Both the position numbers and the translations under genes were made by a program. Positions 7,792 through 15,335 of a DNA stretch of 34,122 nt are shown here, in pieces (positions within the stretch are counted from its first letter, which is position 1; each line of letters starts with the position of its first letter). The notes beneath the pieces were generated by a model. It did not search any database. It was given only the letters and a program-made list of their open reading frames with translations, and was not told the origin of the DNA. The DNA is from Patescibacteria group bacterium. GTDB lineage: Bacteria > Patescibacteriota > Patescibacteriia > UBA1558 > UBA10009. The stretch lies in assembly GCA_018817315.1 (NCBI GenBank), contig JAHITV010000029.1:1-34122 (forward strand), in the 5' to 3' direction.

Positions 7792-8400
7792 ATGAAAAAT
7801 AAAAAAACCATGTCTATCAATAGACACAGGATAACAAGGCAGCAACACGGTTTCACAGTCATTGAGCTATTAGTGGTTATTGCCATTATTGGCTTGCTTT
7901 CCACTTTAGCTGTAGTTTCTTTATCAGGCGCTCGTGTTAAAGCCAGGGACGCTAAAAGAATGGCAGACCTTTCTACTATAAGAAAAGCTATTGAAGTATA
8001 TATCCAATATAATGAAGTACCACCAGCTTTACCTGCTACCTGGGCTGAACTAGGTGATGATGACCATCTAGGCCCTTTTTTGGGAAGTGGTGTGCCGCTT
8101 GATCCAGATAATGGCACTGATGGAGTATTTGTTTATTGTGTTAATCCAGTAAATAATAATTATCTGTTAGCCACTGCTTTATCAGAAAATATTGATATAC
8201 CAGAAGATATAGATGGCGCGGTTGCTTCTGTGGTTGGTGTAGATCATTATACTGCAATGACAGAATGTTGTTCATCTAATGATAAAACAGTGATTTTTGT
8301 TGACTGTAATGATTCAAATAACGGCGACATTGCTATTGCTAATAGTCCTAGTTTCTATTATAGAAGTGTTTTTTGTATAGGTAAGAAGAAATATCAATAA
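7792..8400 (+). CDS. Type IV prepilin, paralogue 4
   Basis: 202 residues; 20-residue leader ending RQQHG before FTVIELLVV; mature Glu5 is present. The first 60 codons are closest to paralogue 2 and the helix-coding DNA is identical over 40 bases to paralogues 1 and 2 (7897-7936). The C-terminal part has VYC, TECC (an extra adjacent cysteine), VDC and the terminal VFCIG. The 5' gap carries repeated GTAAC/GGTA words but no convincing promoter. It ends at the terminator at 8417. Confidence 0.9.
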   Translation: MKNKKTMSINRHRITRQQHGFTVIELLVVIAIIGLLSTLAVVSLSGARVKARDAKRMADLSTIRKAIEVYIQYNEVPPALPATWAELGDDDHLGPFLGSGVPLDPDNGTDGVFVYCVNPVNNNYLLATALSENIDIPEDIDGAVASVVGVDHYTAMTECCSSNDKTVIFVDCNDSNNGDIAIANSPSFYYRSVFCIGKKKYQ

Positions 8401-8416
8401 ATTAATTATTTTCAGA

Positions 8417-8460
8417 AAGAATGATTTTTATTTTTTAAAAATCGTTCTTTTATTTTTTTT
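8417..8460 (+). terminator. Intrinsic terminator after pilin 4
   Basis: 13-base arms (8417-8429 and 8437-8449) pair with a single U-G wobble around a 7-base loop and run into a T-rich tract. It is homologous to the terminator at 7127. Confidence 0.82.
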
Positions 8461-8557
8461 ATAAAAATTGTATAATAAATCTAGGAATTTAATGAGATTT
8501 TATTCAAAATAGCCAATTCTTTCTTAATCTTTATGAAGCAACAAGAAAATAATAATT
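8437..8557 (+). repeat. Duplicated pilin promoter/leader element, copy B
   Basis: Second copy of the element at 7141-7261; it contains TATAAT at 8471-8476 in the same position relative to the start codon and the same MKQQE protein start. Confidence 0.85.
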
Positions 8558-9099
8558 TGACGAATAGTGGCTTTACCCCGCAGCAGCAGGGGTTTACTTT
8601 TATAGAAATGTTAGTAGTTATAGTTATTATTGGAATTCTTTTAACATTGGCTTTGATGTTTTTGAGTGGTTCAAGAACTAGGGCTAGAGACACTCAAAGG
8701 TTTTCTGATATTAAAACTGTGCAAGCAGCCATAGAATTATATATACAAAACAATGCTCAAAAATTACCTCCTGGCTTAGGCGTTGATTATGAATTAACAG
8801 ATTATGATTGGAATGATTTAAGGACTGATTTATTTCCTTATTTGGAAAATAGTGAATTACCGCGAGATCCTAGGGAGGATGACGGCTACTCTTATTCTTA
8901 TTGCGCTTACCGTCATAATTATCTTTTAGTAGCGGTAATGGAAAATAATCAGGATATTGATAGTGATATTGATAGTGATCCTGGATATGGACCCATTGAC
9001 TGTACTTCAAATACATTAGATTGTAATGATAATGGTTTAGGACAATTAGCCGGTAAAACAGGATCGGTTTTTTGCACAGGACTTTTAAAAAATCAATAA
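8533..9099 (+). CDS. Type IV prepilin, paralogue 5
   Basis: 188 residues; 20-residue Gln/Asn-rich leader ending PQQQG before FTFIEMLVV; mature Glu5 is present. The post-helix region reads TRARDTQR. The C-terminal domain has YSYC, a second cysteine (IDCTS), LDCND and the terminal VFCTG. It belongs to the same sub-type as paralogue 3 by its promoter and leader, but its C-terminal half is unrelated in detail, so the gene looks like a constant head with a variable body. It is followed by a terminator and the prepilin peptidase gene. Confidence 0.9.
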   Translation: MKQQENNNLTNSGFTPQQQGFTFIEMLVVIVIIGILLTLALMFLSGSRTRARDTQRFSDIKTVQAAIELYIQNNAQKLPPGLGVDYELTDYDWNDLRTDLFPYLENSELPRDPREDDGYSYSYCAYRHNYLLVAVMENNQDIDSDIDSDPGYGPIDCTSNTLDCNDNGLGQLAGKTGSVFCTGLLKNQ

Positions 9100-9123
9100 T
9101 CAAGAATTTTCAAAAAAAGTAAT

Positions 9124-9164
9124 CACCAGTCAAGCTAGTCTGACTAGTCAAATTGGTGTTTTTT
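9124..9164 (+). terminator. Terminator at the end of the pilin array
   Basis: Outer stem CACCA/TGGTG (9124-9128 and 9154-9158) encloses an inner stem CTAGT/ACTAG (9135-9139 and 9143-9147); a run of six T follows. Confidence 0.7.
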
Positions 9165-9190
9165 AAGTTCTTTATTAAAGACAAGAAAAA

Positions 9191-9199
9191 TGGTAAAAT
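9191..9199 (+). promoter_or_regulatory. Extended -10 directly before the prepilin peptidase
   Basis: TGG-TAAAAT ends one base before the first ATG of the downstream gene. With standard spacing, transcription would start at 9206, exactly on a second in-frame ATG. No good -35 is visible (TTTATT). Confidence 0.45.
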
Positions 9200-9991
9200 A
9201 TGATTATGATAATTACGGTTATTATTATTGGAATTCTTGGTTTGATTATTGGAAGTTTTTTAAATGTAGTAGTTTATCGGTTAAAAAAAGGGGGTGAAAT
9301 AGTTTGGCGTCGTTCTTATTGTCCTAAATGTGAACATTCACTAAATTACCGTGATTTAGTACCACTGTTCAGCTTTTTATATATGGGTGGTAAGTGCCGT
9401 TACTGTCACAGTGCTATTTCTTGGCAGTATCCTTTGGTTGAATTAACAACTGCCATAATTTTTATTTTAGGTTATTTAAAATATTTATACCCCTCCTCAA
9501 TCCTTGAGGGTAATGCAACTGATCAACTTTTGGTTTATGTAACTTTTTTAATCTTCAGCAGTTTTTTGCTAATTATTTTTGTTTATGATTTAAAGCATTA
9601 TCTTATTTTAGATAAAGTGACAATACCGGCTTTAATAGTTGCTTTAGTTTTAAATTATTGGTTAGGAATGCCTTTACTGAATCTGATCTTGGCTGCAGTA
9701 GTCGTGGCAGGGTTTTTTCTGCTGCAGTTTATAGTTTCTGCTGGTAAATGGATAGGCGGGGGAGACATTCGTTTGGGTTTAGTGATGGGAGTAATGCTGG
9801 GTTGGCCGAAAGTGCTGGTAGCTTTGTTTTTGGCTTATATCTTAGGAGCAGTGTTGGGATTAAGCTTAATAGCTTTAAAGAAAAAACAGTGGCATAGCCA
9901 GCTGCCTTTTGGTACCTTTTTATCCTTAGCCACAGTTATTACCCTGCTTTATGGGGAAGGTTTATTGGCTTGGTATCTTTCGTCAATTTGA
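9200..9991 (+). CDS. pilD: Prepilin peptidase / N-methyltransferase PilD
   Basis: 263-residue polytopic membrane enzyme that cleaves prepilin leaders after Gly and methylates the new N-terminus. The N-terminal domain carries the CPKC (41-44) and CRYC (66-69) zinc tetrad of the bifunctional type. The two catalytic aspartates are D130 in VYDLKH and D189 in GGGDIRLG. Its substrates are the nine prepilins encoded on both sides. The start is either ATG 9200 or, if the transcript is leaderless, ATG 9206 (two residues shorter); the membrane helix begins at once in both cases. Confidence 0.95.
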   Translation: MIMIITVIIIGILGLIIGSFLNVVVYRLKKGGEIVWRRSYCPKCEHSLNYRDLVPLFSFLYMGGKCRYCHSAISWQYPLVELTTAIIFILGYLKYLYPSSILEGNATDQLLVYVTFLIFSSFLLIIFVYDLKHYLILDKVTIPALIVALVLNYWLGMPLLNLILAAVVVAGFFLLQFIVSAGKWIGGGDIRLGLVMGVMLGWPKVLVALFLAYILGAVLGLSLIALKKKQWHSQLPFGTFLSLATVITLLYGEGLLAWYLSSI

Positions 9992-10006
9992 TTAAGAAAA
10001 ATTTTC

Positions 10007-10582
10007 ATGATAATTAGGAACTTTAAAAAAATTCAGCTTAGGCAATCAGGATTTACAGTAGTGGAGATGGTGGTGGTATTAATTATTTTGGTGGTTATCT
10101 TGAGTGTAATTTTGATAAATTTTAGAAAAGGAGAAAGAATAGAAGAATTTAGATTAGCCACTCAACATTTAGCCAGTAATTTAAGAATGGCTCAAACCAG
10201 TGCTTTAACTGGTCTGGCTGAAGAGGAAAGTTTAGGTCAAAGATATGGTGTTCATTTTGATTCAACAGCAGGCAATGATGATCAATATGTTTTATTTAAG
10301 GATAATTACACTTTAGATTACGGGGAAAATGATGTAATTATAGAAATCTTCAATTTACCATTGGAAATTACTATTAGTGAGTTATTAATTGATGATCTGC
10401 CGACCAATAATTTGGACGTTGTCTTTAATCCGCCTAAGCCTACTGTTTATGTTAATAGTTCTACTGATTCTTCAATTGTAGAAATTAAATTAGCTCGTGA
10501 GTTTATAGACGATGTCCAGGGAATAATAACCTTAAATCGTATTACCGGCCAAGTATCAGCTCAATTGCAAACTCAAGAATAA
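10007..10582 (+). CDS. Minor pilin / pseudopilin (FimT/GspH-like)
   Basis: 191 residues with a prepilin leader ending RQSG before FTVVEMVVVL; Glu5 is present, followed by a hydrophobic helix and RLATQHLASNLRMAQTSAL, the helix continuation typical of FimT/GspH proteins. The C-terminal beta-rich domain ends with an ITLNRITGQV strand, also typical. It starts 15 bases after pilD and heads a run of four minor pilins that would form the initiating tip complex. Confidence 0.85.
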   Translation: MIIRNFKKIQLRQSGFTVVEMVVVLIILVVILSVILINFRKGERIEEFRLATQHLASNLRMAQTSALTGLAEEESLGQRYGVHFDSTAGNDDQYVLFKDNYTLDYGENDVIIEIFNLPLEITISELLIDDLPTNNLDVVFNPPKPTVYVNSSTDSSIVEIKLAREFIDDVQGIITLNRITGQVSAQLQTQE

Positions 10583-10606
10583 GATTTAATTTAACCTATT
10601 AAGAGC

Positions 10607-11245
10607 ATGCGTTTAATAAAGAGATTATTTAAAAATTTAAAACAGGTTGAAGGTATAGGTCTTTTGGAAATGATTATTGCTTTAGGTGTTATTATTACCG
10701 GTGTTATTGGCGGACTTACTCTGGCTATTAATAATTTAATATCTATTTCTACTAATGATTCCCGTTTAGTAGCTGCAAATCTGGCTCGTGAAGCCGTAGA
10801 AGTGATTAGGAATAAGCGAGATAGTAATTGGTTAAATAATGCCTTGTGGTATGAAGGTATCCTTCAAGATCCTGACAACAATTATCGTTTAATAACTTTT
10901 TTTGAAGTCGGGAGTAATTCATGGCAATTTAATGATCAAACGCAGGATATAGAAAACTGTGATGAATGCCGACTTTACTATCATGCAGGTTCTGGAGCAA
11001 TTAGCCATGATCCTAGTGCGGATCCAGAAGTTTCTTTAACTTCCTACAAACGTTTGGTAACTTTAAGGCAAATTTGCTGGCATGAGGAAATTGGCAGTCA
11101 GACTATTTTATCCGAAGGTCAAAAATGTGAAGATGATCCAGATTTGGAATGGATTGGCTGGCAAGTTAATACAGAGGTTAGGTGGCAGGGAGCCGGCCGT
11201 ACTCATAGGGTAGAACTAGAAGATCATCTATATAATTGGCGATAG
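10607..11245 (+). CDS. Minor pilin (PilV-like)
   Basis: 212 residues; leader ends QVEG before IGLLEMIIALGV, so Glu5 is present although residue 1 is Ile instead of Phe. The phrase after the helix, SRLVAANLAREAVEVIRNKRD, is the AANLAREA(I/V)E motif of PilV-type minor pilins. The rest is a large divergent domain with a CDEC pair and two further Cys near the C-terminus. Second gene of the minor pilin run, 24 bases after the first. Confidence 0.82.
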   Translation: MRLIKRLFKNLKQVEGIGLLEMIIALGVIITGVIGGLTLAINNLISISTNDSRLVAANLAREAVEVIRNKRDSNWLNNALWYEGILQDPDNNYRLITFFEVGSNSWQFNDQTQDIENCDECRLYYHAGSGAISHDPSADPEVSLTSYKRLVTLRQICWHEEIGSQTILSEGQKCEDDPDLEWIGWQVNTEVRWQGAGRTHRVELEDHLYNWR

Positions 11246-11279
11246 TATATTTGCAATTTATTTAAATAATTAAGCTAAG

Positions 11280-11831
11280 ATGAATTTTTCAAAATTAAAA
11301 AAAACAGGCGGTTTTACTATTATGGAGACTGTTTTAGTTTTGGGTATTTTTTCTATTGCCACAACTGCTGCTATGGGAATTTTTATCCAAAGTCAGAGAT
11401 TGCAAAGACAAGTTTCTAATTTACAGCGCGTTATGTCAGACGCCAGATATGTTTTAGAAGTAGTAGCCAGAGAGGTAAGATTAGGCAGTATTGATTATGA
11501 TTTTTATCAAAGTTATAATTTAAACGAACCCCAGGAAATACTAGCTATTTTAGACCAGGATAGTAATATTGAACGTTTTAAAAAAGAAACGGTTGAGGGA
11601 CGTGATGCAATTCAAGTTTGTTTAGGCGATGGTTGTGGCAGTGAAAGCTGGGCAGATATTACCACCGCTAATCTTTCAGTGGAGAGATTAAGTTTTTTTA
11701 TTTCACCTCCAGATGCATCAGATAATCAGCAGTCGTTAGTTACGATTGTTTTAGAAACGAAGAATTTAGTAGGTGAGTCTCGTGCTTATAATTTTCAAAC
11801 CACTGTTTCTTCCAGAAGTTATCAACGTTAA
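11280..11831 (+). CDS. Minor pilin (PilW/GspJ-like)
   Basis: 183 residues; leader ends KTGG before FTIMETVLVLGIFSIA, with Glu5. After the helix comes RVMSDARYVLEVVAREVRLG, which matches the DARYALE.L.RE.R.AG-type segment of PilW/GspJ proteins. The domain then has CLGDGCGSE, a close cysteine pair. Third of the minor pilin run; no promoter upstream. Confidence 0.82.
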   Translation: MNFSKLKKTGGFTIMETVLVLGIFSIATTAAMGIFIQSQRLQRQVSNLQRVMSDARYVLEVVAREVRLGSIDYDFYQSYNLNEPQEILAILDQDSNIERFKKETVEGRDAIQVCLGDGCGSESWADITTANLSVERLSFFISPPDASDNQQSLVTIVLETKNLVGESRAYNFQTTVSSRSYQR

Positions 11832-11854
11832 CTATAAATTGATTATATAAAAGT

Positions 11855-12811
11855 ATGGTTAGATATAAAAAAGAAAGCGGAGCTATATTGATCTTAGCCC
11901 TTTTAATTATGTCTGTAGTTATTACCGTTAGTCTGGGAGCAAGTTTATTAGTTATTTCTGAAACAAAACAATCAAGGCAATTAGATCAATCAGTTATGGC
12001 TTATTATGCGGCGGAAAGCGGAGTGGAAAGAGCTTTATATCAGGTACGTAAGCAAGATTTTGACAGAGAAGAGTTTAATCAAATGAATGAGCAATTATCC
12101 AATAATTCTTCTTATAGATTGGTTGCCAAAGATACAGAAAATGTTGTTTATGCTACTATTGCCATGAATGAAAGTTATCAATTAGATTTATATAATCCGC
12201 ATTCTTTAGATCAATTAGAAGATTCCATTAAATCTTTGGCTATAAGCTGGGATCATGAAGCTTGGCTGGAAATTAACTGGATTTGTTGGAGTACCAGCGG
12301 TGAATTAGGAGAAACCCAGTCTCTTTATTATAGTCCAGCTGAATCAATGGCCATTGTACCTTTATATCAAACAGGTTGTTCTCTTTATCGGGTAAGAATG
12401 ATTCCGCGTAAGTTTGATAATCCAAGCTTTGATTCTACTAATATAGAAATTACAGCTTATTCATTACTTGATCCGACAATTTGTGAAGATGGTCCTGGTT
12501 CAGGCGGCGGTGGTATTCCAGGCGGTGGTGGTGGTATTCCAGGCGGTGGTGGTGATCCTCCTGGCGGCGCTGGGCTTCCTATTATTCCTGGCCATGGCGG
12601 TGTACCAGGCGGTGGCGAAGATCCTCCTTTTGCAGTTATTTGTCGCTCTTCTTTACCAGCTAGAATTCAAATTAAAGGTTTGGGTAAATTTCCAGCTAAT
12701 ACTGATGAAGCTTCCCGGCAGGCAATTTTAGTGAGTATGCCCCGCCGATCGCCGGCAGCACGTTTCTTTGATTATGTTATTTTTAGCGAAAGCGATGTAG
12801 AAAAATTCTAG
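11855..12811 (+). CDS. Minor pilin (PilX/GspK-like) with a glycine-proline-rich insert
   Basis: 318 residues. The N-terminus MVRYKKESG is followed by AILILALLIMSVV, a prepilin-type helix without Glu5, as in PilX and GspK. The next segment, YYAAESGVERALYQVR, is the hallmark A-E-S-G-x-E-x-A of that group. Residues about 215-257 are a low-complexity run of GGGG, IPGG and DPPGG units, encoded by tandem repeats and probably a flexible linker to a small C-terminal domain (about 260-318). The lack of Glu5 fits a tip protein. ligA begins 9 bases after the stop. Confidence 0.82.
   Translation: MVRYKKESGAILILALLIMSVVITVSLGASLLVISETKQSRQLDQSVMAYYAAESGVERALYQVRKQDFDREEFNQMNEQLSNNSSYRLVAKDTENVVYATIAMNESYQLDLYNPHSLDQLEDSIKSLAISWDHEAWLEINWICWSTSGELGETQSLYYSPAESMAIVPLYQTGCSLYRVRMIPRKFDNPSFDSTNIEITAYSLLDPTICEDGPGSGGGGIPGGGGGIPGGGGDPPGGAGLPIIPGHGGVPGGGEDPPFAVICRSSLPARIQIKGLGKFPANTDEASRQAILVSMPRRSPAARFFDYVIFSESDVEKF
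12501..12618 (+). repeat. Tandem GGN-rich repeat inside the PilX-like gene
   Basis: The word CCAGGCGGTGGTGGT and its variants recur about four times, coding for IPGGGG/DPPGG units. It is far richer in GC than its surroundings, and its length is probably variable through slippage. Confidence 0.75.
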
Positions 12812-12820
12812 TTGTAAATA

Positions 12821-14851
12821 ATGATGACTAGTAATTTTAGTAAAAAAGAGATTAAGCAGCGCCTAGAGAAATTAAGGAAAGAAATAGAGCATCATCGTTA
12901 TCTTTATCATGTGCTGGATAAGCAGGAAATATCCGATGCTGCCTTAGATTCCTTAAAACATGAACTTTATCAGCTTGAACAAGAAAACCCTGAATTTATC
13001 ACTGCTGACTCACCCACCCAAAGAGTGGGCGGTAAACCTTTGGATAAATTTAAAAAAGTCAAACATTCCATCCCTATCATTTCTTTAGAGGATATTTTTA
13101 GTTTGGCAGAATTTAAAGAGTGGGAAGAACGTAATCAAAAATTGGTAGCTGATGTTAAATTTAATTATTACTGCGAATTAAAACTGGATGGTTTATCAGT
13201 TGTTTTAACTTACGAAAACGGAATTTTTGTTCAAGGTGCAACCCGCGGTGATGGTTTAATCGGCGAGGAGGTAACACAAAACCTTAAGACCATTGAGTCT
13301 ATTCCTTTGAGCTTGAATCTTGAAGCTTTGTCAAAAAAGTTTAAAAAAAGACTGGCAGGAATTTTTGAAGTCCGTGGAGAAGTAGTGATGACTAAAAAAA
13401 TTTTTGAGGAGATTAATAAAAAACAGCAACAGCAGAATTTACCGCTTTTTGCCAATCCGCGAAACGTAGCAGCAGGCAGTATCAGACAGCTTGATCCTAA
13501 AATTACTGCTTCACGTAAACTTGGATGTTTTGCCTTTGAAATTATTACTGATATTGGTCAAAAAACACACGAAGAAGTTCATCTTATTTTAAAAGAGTTA
13601 GGATTTAAGACCAGTCTTCATGGTCATTACTGTTCTAATTCAAGTGAAGTAGCACGATATTTGGCTAAGTGGCAAAGAGAGCGGTCTGACCTTGATTATC
13701 AGACTGATGGAGTGGTTATCGTGGTTAATGATATTGCTTTAGAGAAAAAATTAGGGCGGATTGGTAAGGCAGAACGGTGGATGGCAGCTTATAAATTTCC
13801 GGCAGAACAAGCAACTACTACAGTACAGGATATTACAGTCCAGGTGGGACGAATTGGCACTTTAACGCCAGTAGCTATTTTAAAACCAGTTAAGGTAGCA
13901 GGTTCCACAGTTTCCAGGGCCACTTTACATAATCTTGATGAAATAAGACGATTAGATGTGAGAATAGGCGATACAGTTATTATTCAAAAGGCCGGTGATA
14001 TTATTCCGGATATTGTTAAGGTATTGGTTAAATTAAGAACTGGCAAGGAAAAAAAGTTTAAAATGCCATTACATTGTCCAGGTTGTGGCAGTAAAGTAAT
14101 AAAACTCCCAGGCGAAGTTAATCATTATTGTTCCAATAAAAATTGTTTTTCCCAAGAAAAAGAAAGAATTATTCATTTTGTTTCCAAAGCCGGTTTTGGT
14201 ATTGAGGGCCTGGGTCCTAAAATAGTGGAGCAATTACTTAATCAGGGATTGATTTCTGATGCCGCTGACCTTTTTAAATTAAAAGAAGGGGATTTAAAGC
14301 CTTTGGAAAGATTTGCGGAAAAGTCTGCCAGTAATTTAATTCTAGCTATTCAGTCAGCTAAAAAAATAAATCTAAGCAAGTTTATTAATGCTTTGGGTAT
14401 TAGGCATGTCGGTGAAGAAACAGCTATTTCTTTGAGTGAGCATTTTAAAACTTTGGAAAATCTAAAGGCAACTGAATTTGAGGAACTGGAAACAGTAAAA
14501 GATATTGGAACAGTGGTTGCTAAAAGTATTTATAATTTTTTTAACACTAAAGAACATCAGGAGTTTTTAACAAAGTTTAAAAAAGTGGGAATAGAAGTGA
14601 TATCTTTTAGTCAAAGATCTTCTGCTAAATTACAGGATAAAATTTTTGTTTTAACCGGTAGTTTAGCGTCTTTAACTCGCCAACAAGCCAAAGAAAAGAT
14701 TAGAAAACTGGGAGGAGATATTTCTGAATCAGTTAGCCAAAAGACTGATTATGTGGTAGTAGGCAAGGAATCTGGCTCAAAATTTGATCAAGCCGAAAAA
14801 CTAGGTGTTAAGACTATTTCTGAAAGGGAGTTCTTAAGACTCTTGAAATAA
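12821..14851 (+). CDS. ligA: NAD-dependent DNA ligase LigA
   Basis: 676 residues, full length. Domain Ia has the conserved HRYLYHVLD pattern; the adenylation motif is KLDG with nucleophile Lys121; the OB fold follows; the zinc finger is C419, C422, C437, C442; then come helix-hairpin-helix repeats and a C-terminal BRCT domain (about 598-676). It seals nicks in replication and repair using NAD. It lies only 9 bases after the minor pilins, so it may be read from the pilus transcript. Start: ATG 12821, with ATG 12824 as an equal alternative. Confidence 0.97.
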   Translation: MMTSNFSKKEIKQRLEKLRKEIEHHRYLYHVLDKQEISDAALDSLKHELYQLEQENPEFITADSPTQRVGGKPLDKFKKVKHSIPIISLEDIFSLAEFKEWEERNQKLVADVKFNYYCELKLDGLSVVLTYENGIFVQGATRGDGLIGEEVTQNLKTIESIPLSLNLEALSKKFKKRLAGIFEVRGEVVMTKKIFEEINKKQQQQNLPLFANPRNVAAGSIRQLDPKITASRKLGCFAFEIITDIGQKTHEEVHLILKELGFKTSLHGHYCSNSSEVARYLAKWQRERSDLDYQTDGVVIVVNDIALEKKLGRIGKAERWMAAYKFPAEQATTTVQDITVQVGRIGTLTPVAILKPVKVAGSTVSRATLHNLDEIRRLDVRIGDTVIIQKAGDIIPDIVKVLVKLRTGKEKKFKMPLHCPGCGSKVIKLPGEVNHYCSNKNCFSQEKERIIHFVSKAGFGIEGLGPKIVEQLLNQGLISDAADLFKLKEGDLKPLERFAEKSASNLILAIQSAKKINLSKFINALGIRHVGEETAISLSEHFKTLENLKATEFEELETVKDIGTVVAKSIYNFFNTKEHQEFLTKFKKVGIEVISFSQRSSAKLQDKIFVLTGSLASLTRQQAKEKIRKLGGDISESVSQKTDYVVVGKESGSKFDQAEKLGVKTISEREFLRLLK

Positions 14852-14874
14852 AATTTTTTATTTTTAATAAATTT

Positions 14875-14883
14875 TGCTAAAAT
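14875..14883 (+). promoter_or_regulatory. Extended -10 upstream of gatC
   Basis: TGC-TAAAAT, 22 bases before the gatC start; the -35 position (TTTTTA) is poor. Confidence 0.45.
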
Positions 14884-14905
14884 TAACTCACTATTTCTAT
14901 AAAAT

Positions 14906-15205
14906 ATGTCTTTGGATATTAAACAGATTGAACATTTGGCAAAACTGGCTAGAATCAAACTTACTGCTGAAGAAAAAAAGAAATTTAGCCAGGATCTTTC
15001 TAGTATTTTAGAATACGTGGAAAAACTTGGTATGGTGAAATCAGCGACTGATTCTTTAAGTCAAGAGTCAGTTAAAAAAGAATCTCAAGAATTGCGAGAG
15101 GACCAGGTTATAGGCATTGAGACAGAGGAATTGAATAATTTACATAGTCAGTTTCCTCAAAAGGAAGACAGGTTTATTAAAGCCAAGCCGATTTTTAATA
15201 ACTAA
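14906..15205 (+). CDS. gatC: Asp/Glu-tRNA amidotransferase subunit C
   Basis: 99 residues with the GatC signature at the start, IKQIEHLAKLARIKLTAEEK, then the helix ILEYVEKL and a C-terminal segment LREDQV that binds GatA. GatCAB converts misacylated Glu-tRNA(Gln) and Asp-tRNA(Asn) to the amide forms. gatA follows after 130 bases; gatB is not in the window. Confidence 0.93.
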   Translation: MSLDIKQIEHLAKLARIKLTAEEKKKFSQDLSSILEYVEKLGMVKSATDSLSQESVKKESQELREDQVIGIETEELNNLHSQFPQKEDRFIKAKPIFNN

Positions 15206-15229
15206 ATTTTTTAAAAACCATTGGCTAAA

Positions 15230-15277
15230 TTTATTCCCCTTCGATAAACTCAGGGTTTAGATCTTTAGGGGAATAAA
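15230..15277. other. Compound stem-loop between gatC and gatA
   Basis: An 11-bp perfect outer stem (TTTATTCCCCT, 15230-15240, with 15267-15277) encloses a second small stem TAAAC/GTTTA (15245-15249 and 15255-15259). The loop word CCCTTCGATAAACTCAGGG resembles a short repeat seen in many genomes. No T-tract follows. It may process or tune the gatC-gatA mRNA; function not known. Confidence 0.5.
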
Positions 15278-15335
15278 GCTAAATATTAGATATTCTCTTC
15301 GCCCTAGGTAGAGAGAGTTACAAAGTTGTATTATT

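Noticed and set aside
7749-8117. Minus-strand frame of 122 codons opposite pilin 4 (similar ones lie opposite pilins 2 and 5)
   Set aside because: It mirrors the conserved pilin helix; the protein is low-complexity Ser/Leu/Thr-rich, has no promoter, and recurs only because the pilins are paralogous.
12468-12731. Plus-strand frame of 87 codons inside the PilX-like gene
   Set aside because: Its Val/Ala-rich product comes from the out-of-frame reading of the GGN repeat; the PilX-like frame has the recognised motifs.
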